Part shown: positions 61,973 to 64,000 of the stretch, piece by piece | How positions within the stretch are numbered: position 1 is the first letter of the stretch | Layout: each line of letters starts with the position of its first letter | From: Lineus longissimus | Lineage: Eukaryota; Nemertea; Pilidiophora; Heteronemertea; Lineidae | Length of the DNA: 64,000 bases | NCBI RefSeq assembly: GCF_910592395.1 | Contig: NC_088319.1 | Coordinates: 12,960,001 to 13,024,000 of the forward strand | Direction: 5' to 3' | Translations under genes and position numbers: made by a program | The notes under the pieces: generated by a model | What the model saw: only the letters and a program-made list of their open reading frames with translations | What the model was told of the DNA's origin: nothing | Database searches by the model: none

Positions 61973-62602
61973 CCGTTGCAGCCAAGAAAATTACCCTTTG
62001 TACGCATTTCATAATAAGTCTACTCCTGGAATAAGGCACAATAAAACGATTTTTGTGGAATTCAGAGGAAAACCATTTTGATATAAAACTATAGTGAATA
62101 TATAATATAGTATAACCATTCCATACCTTAGAGTACTGCCAACCTTAGAGGTTGCTCAGCGATACATTGAGTATGTTGCCCAGACGTAGCCAAACCACTA
62201 GGTGGTGTTAGCAAACATCTGACTGTCGTTAAAGCAATTTAAACCCTAGTTCAAAACCGAGGCAGCTCTAGCTGCTAAATATACAATTGGTTAGAAGAAC
62301 TCCCCATAGGGGGTGCCAGTCTCCGGCTGCTGCCAAAAGAGCGAGGAGTTAAACTCTGCTGCTATTGGATATAATGGATTGTCCTCTGGCCGAGACAACG
62401 GACGTGTGAAAATCTTTCACCACACCCTTGTATAAAGTTCTCTCTCCAAACCCACACAGGATGCTTTTGGTCCTGCCCTGGGCAGCTTTGAACATGTAAG
62501 TGTAGGGTGCTGCCACCTATCTTTCCTCTAAATTCCACATTTGTTAATATAGTGTACATTACATGAATTCACGTGAGATTCCGAATAAGAAAATGTCTAT
62601 GA
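61973..62602 (-). other. Sequence directly below gene B's stop; probable 3' UTR or downstream DNA
   Basis: No frame. It holds CCACTAGGTGGTG (62,195-62,207) and GTGCTGCCACCTATC (62,508-62,522), two CTCF-like words within 400 bases of gene B's stop. I see no decisive poly(A) signal. Confidence 0.45.
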
Positions 62603-63559
62603 CTAAGTTGAGCCGCTATTGCATTGAGCAAAGTTAGAGTAACTCTTTATGTGTTGGAGACTAAGGAGACTTCTTGCGATCATTGAGCTGCTATCGCGCG
62701 ACTGCAGGTCGCGATCGAGCGAATCCGTACGATGCGAACTGATTGGGTCGTACGCCGGGAAGTAACGGGGTGACGTCACACACGAGATGTGTGGAAGAGA
62801 AGAACTTAGTGGAGAATTCTGGAGTGTTGGAGGAAACGGGAAGCTACTTCCGGCAGCTTGCGAGTTGCTGATACTTGGCTGCACGTGCGAGTATGGATGC
62901 GTGATAGGGATAAATGCCGAAGAAGATTTCCCGTTCATCGCTGAATCGATGGGAGTCTTGGGGGTGCTTGCGCTACTGCAAGACTCGATCGGTGTTCCTG
63001 GCTCCTGCTTAATCGGACGATTCAACGGTTCGTGTTTCGGGATCCGAATCCTGGGACTTCCTCCGTCCATCTGATGCTTCGCCATATGGCGTGTCAAGTA
63101 CGTCTCCTGGGTGTACGACTTCCCGCATATTCGACAGATATGCGTCTTCAGGTGTTTGGTGTCAGAGTGTTTGGGGATGTGTTCTCGAAGCCCAATCTCA
63201 TCGACGAAGCATTTATAACAGCTATTACAGCGATACGGCTTGTCGGTCATGTGACTGCGCGAGTGCGTTTGGAGATTCGACAACTGCGTGAAAGCCTTGC
63301 CGCAACCCGGATGTTGACATTTGTACGGCTTTTCGCCGGTATGGGTCCGGCGGTGCTGCTGGAGGTGCGACAACTGCGTGAAACGGCGCTCGCAGAAGTT
63401 GCACTGGTATGGCTTAATTCCCGAATGGATCCGTGCATGCTGCGACAGGTACGACGAATTAGCGAAACATTTTGAGCAGGTGGGACATTTGTAAGGCTTC
63501 GGGTCTTGTTTGTGTACCTGTTGAGTATGCACCATGAGATCCGACTTGCATTCATACAT
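62603..63559 (-). CDS. rn: Terminal exon of a rotund/squeeze/LIN-29/ZNF362/ZNF384-type C2H2 zinc-finger transcription factor (gene B, 5' part outside window)
   Basis: Sequence-specific nuclear DNA-binding protein. The exon encodes 318 residues plus stop. It opens inside finger 1 (H11, H16; its two cysteines are in the missing upstream exon). Five complete fingers follow: C25/C28/H41/H45, C53/C56/H69/H73, C81/C86/H99/H103, C111/C114/H127/H131 and C142/C145/H158/H162. The words FTQLSHLQQH, FTQLSNLQ, CNSCYKCF, EHIPKH, KHLKTHIC and KSYTQETYL are the signature I know from ZNF384/ZNF362, Drosophila Rn/Sqz and LIN-29. The tail (about 163-318) is Ser/Pro-rich and low in structure, with a SUMO-consensus IKQE at 183-186. 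The start is set by an acceptor (ctgtcgttccag) just before an ATG codon; that Met is internal, not the initiator. In the family, QLSHLQQH/QLSNLQ fingers bind A-rich DNA. Fly rn and sqz are both orthology candidates; the symbol marks the family. Confidence 0.93.
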   Translation of the reverse strand: MYECKSDLMVHTQQVHKQDPKPYKCPTCSKCFANSSYLSQHARIHSGIKPYQCNFCERRFTQLSHLQQHRRTHTGEKPYKCQHPGCGKAFTQLSNLQTHSRSHMTDKPYRCNSCYKCFVDEIGLREHIPKHSDTKHLKTHICRICGKSYTQETYLTRHMAKHQMDGGSPRIRIPKHEPLNRPIKQEPGTPIESCSSASTPKTPIDSAMNGKSSSAFIPITHPYSHVQPSISNSQAAGSSFPFPPTLQNSPLSSSLPHISCVTSPRYFPAYDPISSHRTDSLDRDLQSRDSSSMIARSLLSLQHIKSYSNFAQCNSGST

Positions 63560-64000
63560 CTGGAACGACAGATAGGAAAAATCAGGGTTAGCCATTATGA
63601 ATCAGAACATTCTTGGCTTCACCCTCAGTTTTGTTTCAGAACTGTCCAATCTCGCATTCCTTATGTTAATCTTATGCTAAGAAAAGGAGCTATGACCTTA
63701 TTTATCAGGTCTTTAGATCTCCTATTTCAATACCACAGGTATTGAGACACTGTGCTTTTTATATTCTGAAATGTGTCACTCAATTTTAAGAATTATTTAT
63801 AAGTTGTAGATGCCTTCAGTAGTCCGAATGGCAATCTTTTATATTCATATCTGTCCATACAGATATTTTTTCTGTTTTTGCTGCCAGGCTTCAGAAATAA
63901 GTTCTGAAATATAAACAGTCTAGAAGTTCTGTAAAACCAATTTTACAAGTCTAAGTCAGTGAAAGCACTCAAGTTATACAGCTGAACAATAAATGGGTCC
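63560..64000 (-). other. Gene B intron (partial)
   Basis: It ends at 63,560 in a good acceptor (ttcctatctgtcgttccag). No coding exon was recognised up to the window edge, so the donor and the first half of finger 1 lie beyond position 64,000. Confidence 0.75.

Noticed and set aside
63032-63475. Plus-strand 147-residue frame across gene B's fingers
   Set aside because: It is the antisense of the repeated zinc-finger coding sequence; its periodic composition comes from the fingers.
31633-63559. Reading genes A and B as one collinear gene with A's exons after B's
   Set aside because: The B exon ends in a stop, and both exon sets begin with the second half of the same finger, so they cannot be consecutive in one message; only an either/or arrangement is possible.

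Overview
The window looks like AT-rich nuclear DNA of an invertebrate animal. The recognisable genes are intron-containing C2H2 zinc-finger transcription factors. Everything else is long non-coding sequence full of short degenerate minisatellites, small inverted-repeat elements and short microsatellites. There is no operon structure, and no phage, plasmid or organelle signal. The zinc-finger arrays belong to the bilaterian rotund/squeeze/LIN-29/ZNF362/ZNF384 family. A marine spiralian (mollusc, annelid, brachiopod) or another non-vertebrate bilaterian fits best, but the sequence does not fix the species.

Layout. From 1 to about 31.5 kb I find no secure gene: one possible orphan exon near 0.9 kb, about a dozen minisatellite arrays, several foldback or MITE-like elements and AT-rich spacer. 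From 34.26 down to 31.63 kb (minus strand) lie the last three coding exons of a zinc-finger gene (gene A); both introns splice cleanly in frame, and the second junction completes a zinc finger. From 34.3 to 62.6 kb is a 28-kb stretch with no secure coding exon, containing two copies of one MITE family (38.6 and 54.9 kb), a GC-richer island at 44.3-44.7 kb, further tandem arrays, and many copies of a CTCF-like word. From 63.56 down to 62.60 kb (minus strand) is the last exon of a second zinc-finger gene (gene B), the clear rotund/ZNF362/ZNF384-type member; its 5' exons lie beyond the right edge.

How the parts relate. Genes A and B are on the same strand and are paralogous. Their visible exons start at the same codon of the same broken first finger, in the same phase, and the zinc ligands of the first four fingers fall at identical positions (about half of 103 residues identical by my count). 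I did not find by eye an upstream exon between the two that supplies gene A with the missing C-x2-C half of its first finger. Two explanations remain: a tandem paralogue with an unseen 5' part, or two alternative 3' zinc-finger cassettes spliced to one shared 5' region beyond the window. This is the most interesting question in the window. A second strong signal is the over-representation of the word TAGGTGGC (at least 12 copies on the two strands), which resembles the bilaterian CTCF core; copies cluster just downstream of gene A, at 48.3 kb, and between 53 and 62.5 kb below gene B.
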